Positions 61,424-64,000 of a DNA stretch of 64,000 nt are shown piece by piece. The notes under the pieces were generated by a model. That model did no database searches. It saw only the letters and a program-made list of their open reading frames with translations, and had not been told where the DNA came from. Origin of the DNA: Limnospira fusiformis SAG 85.79 (GTDB lineage Bacteria > Cyanobacteriota > Cyanobacteriia > Cyanobacteriales > Microcoleaceae); the NCBI RefSeq assembly GCF_012516315.1, contig NZ_CP051185.1:3027403-3091402 (forward strand), given 5' to 3'. Made by a program: the position numbers and the translations under genes. Every line of letters begins with the position of its first letter. Position 1 is the stretch's first letter.

Positions 61424-63877
61424 ATGCGGATCTCATTAAACTGGTTACGAGAACTGGTAGACATCAGTATCAGTCCCGAACAATTAGCGGAAACCCTGAC
61501 GGTAGCGGGATTTGAAGTAGAAGATATCGAAGATCGCCGCACTTGGGCCGATGGTGTGGTATTAGGGAAAATCGCGGAAATTGCACCCCACCCTAATGCG
61601 GATAAACTGCGAGTCTGTCAGGTAGACATAGGACAAAGCGATCGCCTAAATATCGTTTGTGGGGCCCCTAATGCAGCAGCAGATATGATTGTGGCTGTAG
61701 CGACCATTGGGACTTATCTCCCCGCCATTGACCTGAAGCTAAAAAAAACTAAGCTGCGGGGTGTCCCCTCTATGGGAATGATTTGTTCCCTATCAGAATT
61801 GGGTTTAGAAAAAGAATCACCAGGTATCCATAACTTTGATTTAGACAACCCTGTGCTGGGAAGTGATGTCCGACCCCTAATCGGACTCGATGACGTGATC
61901 CTGGATGTCACAGCTACCGCTAATCGCGCGGACGGGTTGAGTATGGTAGGAATTGCTAGAGAAGTGGCGGCTTTGACTGGCGGGAGTTTGAAAATTCCTG
62001 ACGCGGCGGGGGTATTAATTGGCGACCAAGACCCAGCAGGTGGGTTGGAAATTGACATTATGGAATCCCAAGCCTGTCCTACCTATATCGGAGGTGCGAT
62101 CGCCAATGTAAAAATTGCCCCCTCTCCTGATTGGCTAAAACGACGGCTACAGGCGGCGGGAATTCGTCCCATTAACAATGTCGTCGATGTCACCAACTAC
62201 ATTTTACTAGAATGGGGGCAGCCTCTCCACGCTTTCGATCGCGATCGGCTCACTAACCTGACTGGATCTCAAAACCTGACTATCGGGGTGCGTTTTGCTA
62301 AGGCTTCTGAGTCTCTCAAAACTCTTGATGGTCAAACCCGCCAGCTACAAGACCAAAATCTGGTGATTACCGCTAATGATCAACCGGTTGCTTTAGCGGG
62401 GGTTATGGGAGGCGAGGATACGGAAGTTCACGAGGGGACGACTAATTTAATCCTAGAGGCGGCGGTGTTTTCTCCGGTGGCTATTAGGCGATCGGCGCGT
62501 GTTCAGGGTATCCGCACGGAATCGTCTACCCGTTATGAACGCGGCATAAATCAAGCTGAACTGGCTCTGGCTTGCCGTCGTGCTATATTATTAATCTCGG
62601 AACTAGCTGGGGGAACTGCTACGGTTCAGAAATCCGCCAGCGGTGCTACCCAAATGCGGATGACTCAGGAAGTTTCCCTGAGTCTCGATCGCCTTAATGC
62701 TATTTTAGGACCCCTCAAGCGGGGAGAAGATACGGAGGTGGAGTCCTATTTACAACCCCCAGAGGTTGAAAGTATTTTAACTGCTTTGGGATGTGGTACT
62801 AGCCGCCAAGAGGGGGAATCGGTAGTCTGGACGGTGACAGTTCCCCCCTATCGTCAACGGGACTTAGAAAGGGAAATTGACCTGATTGAAGAGGTGGCGC
62901 GATTATATGGATATGACCGCTTTTCTGATACTCTTCCGACTCAGAGTGTCCCCGGTTATTTACCACCAGAAGAAGCGGCTAAAAGAGACTTGCGATCGGC
63001 TTTTCGCGCTGCTGGTTTGACTGAGTTGATGCACTATTCCCTAGTTAAACAACAAGGGGATAATCAGGTGGTAATTGCTAATCCTCTGTTCGTGGAGTAT
63101 TCGGCTTTACGAACTGAGATGTTATCTGGGTTAATTGATGCTTTTGTGTTTAACCTGGAAAATGGTAACGGTCCGTTAAATGGGTTGGAAATTGGCCGGA
63201 TTTTTCGGCGTGATGGAGAAGTTTACCAGGAAGAAGATGCGATCGCTGGGGTGATTGGTGGCGACCCGTCTCAGGGTCGTTGGGTCAACAGTGGCAAGGA
63301 TAATCCCATGAGTTGGTTTGAGGCTAAAGGTGTGTTAGAATCCGTGTGGGAGCGGTTGTCTTTGTCTGTGGAATATCGCCAAGAATCTGATGTAAAAATG
63401 CTTCATCCTGGACGGACGGCTACGTTATGGTTAAATGGCGATCGGCTGGGAATTTTTGGTCAACTACACCCCCAAATTCAACGGGAAAAAGAACTTCCTG
63501 AAGCTGTCTATTTATTCGAGTTTCGTCTCCCGGTACTCACGGCTGCTATTACGGCTAAGGATTACTTAAAGCGACCTTTTCAGTCCTATTCTACTTTCCC
63601 CGCTAGTGACCGCGACCTGGCCTTTTTTGTGGCGGATTCGGTGTCGGTGGCTGATTTGCAAAAAACCATGATTAAAAATGGTGGTAAAATCCTGGAATCG
63701 GTGGATTTATTCGACGAATACCGTGGCAAAAATGTTCCCGAAAATCAGCGAAGTTTGGCTTTTCGTTTGGTTTATCGGGTTGGCGATCGCACCCTTACTG
63801 ATGAGGACATAGAACCCTTACAGCAAAAAATTAGGGATGCTTTGGTTAAGGAGTTTCAGGTCAGTTTGAGAAGTTAG
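61424..63877 (+). CDS. pheT: Phenylalanyl-tRNA synthetase beta subunit
   Basis: PheT forms the alpha2-beta2 enzyme that charges tRNA-Phe. The 817-residue protein has the N-terminal EMAP/OB tRNA-binding domain ([20 protein letters not shown], about 45-155), the B3/B4 editing domain with [21 protein letters not shown], the B5 domain (about 415-510), the catalytic-like core (RYERGI before it and [13 protein letters not shown]) and the C-terminal ferredoxin-fold anticodon domain with [13 protein letters not shown]. Length fits the family. No pheS is next to it, which is normal in cyanobacteria. It starts at ATG 61424. Confidence 0.96.
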   Translation: MRISLNWLRELVDISISPEQLAETLTVAGFEVEDIEDRRTWADGVVLGKIAEIAPHPNADKLRVCQVDIGQSDRLNIVCGAPNAAADMIVAVATIGTYLPAIDLKLKKTKLRGVPSMGMICSLSELGLEKESPGIHNFDLDNPVLGSDVRPLIGLDDVILDVTATANRADGLSMVGIAREVAALTGGSLKIPDAAGVLIGDQDPAGGLEIDIMESQACPTYIGGAIANVKIAPSPDWLKRRLQAAGIRPINNVVDVTNYILLEWGQPLHAFDRDRLTNLTGSQNLTIGVRFAKASESLKTLDGQTRQLQDQNLVITANDQPVALAGVMGGEDTEVHEGTTNLILEAAVFSPVAIRRSARVQGIRTESSTRYERGINQAELALACRRAILLISELAGGTATVQKSASGATQMRMTQEVSLSLDRLNAILGPLKRGEDTEVESYLQPPEVESILTALGCGTSRQEGESVVWTVTVPPYRQRDLEREIDLIEEVARLYGYDRFSDTLPTQSVPGYLPPEEAAKRDLRSAFRAAGLTELMHYSLVKQQGDNQVVIANPLFVEYSALRTEMLSGLIDAFVFNLENGNGPLNGLEIGRIFRRDGEVYQEEDAIAGVIGGDPSQGRWVNSGKDNPMSWFEAKGVLESVWERLSLSVEYRQESDVKMLHPGRTATLWLNGDRLGIFGQLHPQIQREKELPEAVYLFEFRLPVLTAAITAKDYLKRPFQSYSTFPASDRDLAFFVADSVSVADLQKTMIKNGGKILESVDLFDEYRGKNVPENQRSLAFRLVYRVGDRTLTDEDIEPLQQKIRDALVKEFQVSLRS

Positions 63878-63988
63878 TTAGTCTCCCTTTATCCCCCCTC
63901 CTTCCCTTCTTGGGGGGAGGTTGACTCCTCTTGTCGATAACCACCCACTTCTGAGAATTTCCTCAAAATCACATAGACACCTATTACC

Positions 63989-64000
63989 ATGGCTCTGGTA
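63989..64000 (+). CDS. Possible start of a class II fructose-bisphosphate aldolase gene
   Basis: The last 12 bases read ATG GCT CTG GTA (MALV). Cyanobacterial class II aldolases begin MALVPxRLLLDHAAE as I remember, which makes this a guess. Only four codons are visible. Confidence 0.2.

Noticed and set aside
1..64000. tRNA, rRNA and riboswitch signals
   Set aside because: I looked for T-loop and anticodon-arm patterns and common riboswitch cores in the gaps and found none that I could support by eye.

Overview
The window looks like a chromosomal segment of a filamentous, Oscillatoriales-type cyanobacterium, most like Arthrospira/Limnospira. This is an inference from gene content; no database search was possible. 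The supporting signs are many HIP1 octamers (GCGATCGC), an orange carotenoid protein gene with its fluorescence recovery protein, a PedR-like LuxR regulator, a Psb32/TPM protein, a CPP1-like protein, a SpkB-type kinase with pentapeptide repeats, the ftsQ-ftsZ pair, and many STAND, caspase and Uma2 genes.

Layout. 0-9.5 kb holds housekeeping and cell-envelope genes (queE, a SUI1/YciH factor, pgeF, birA, an M23 peptidase) plus two pentapeptide-repeat proteins. 9.5-12.1 kb is a tandem triplication of an Uma2-family nuclease gene. 12.1-16.5 kb has a low-molecular-weight tyrosine phosphatase, a response regulator and hypotheticals. 16.5-18.3 kb is a decayed IS200/IS605 element. 18.3-32.5 kb has a solute-binding protein, a DinG-like protein with eroded motifs, two paralogous pentapeptide proteins, tyrA, a CYTH-YbjN fusion, ocp-frp, a sugar kinase, a PedR-like regulator, hisS and psb32. 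32.6-39.7 kb carries a 1729-residue TPR-STAND-WD40 protein and a second P-loop ATPase, both on the minus strand, next to ftsQ-ftsZ (39.9-42.3 kb).

The most unusual part is 42.3-52.5 kb. It is a tandem duplication of a module made of a caspase-like protease, an nSTAND-type NTPase with a membrane segment and a pentapeptide-repeat tail, and a convergent subtilase-type gene. A short glycine/asparagine-rich motif occurs at the C-terminus of the caspase and at the N-terminus of the adjacent STAND protein. That is the layout expected when a sensor NTPase recruits an effector protease through a homotypic (amyloid-like or effector-associated) motif. The duplication junction can be read in the sequence: it carries the last codons of the downstream histidine kinase gene. 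In the first unit the subtilase has lost its protease domain through an apparent in-frame deletion of 1563 bp between GTGTT direct repeats. The two STAND copies are nearly identical up to the membrane segment and then diverge abruptly. I read this as a STAND-controlled, protease-based cell-death or defence module with a diversifying sensor; that function is inference.

52.5-64 kb has a large sensor kinase with degenerate receiver domains, a glycosyltransferase, a small zinc-ribbon-like protein, spkB, an IS607-type element whose two genes both lack normal start codons, and pheT. The last 12 bases may begin a class II fructose-bisphosphate aldolase gene.
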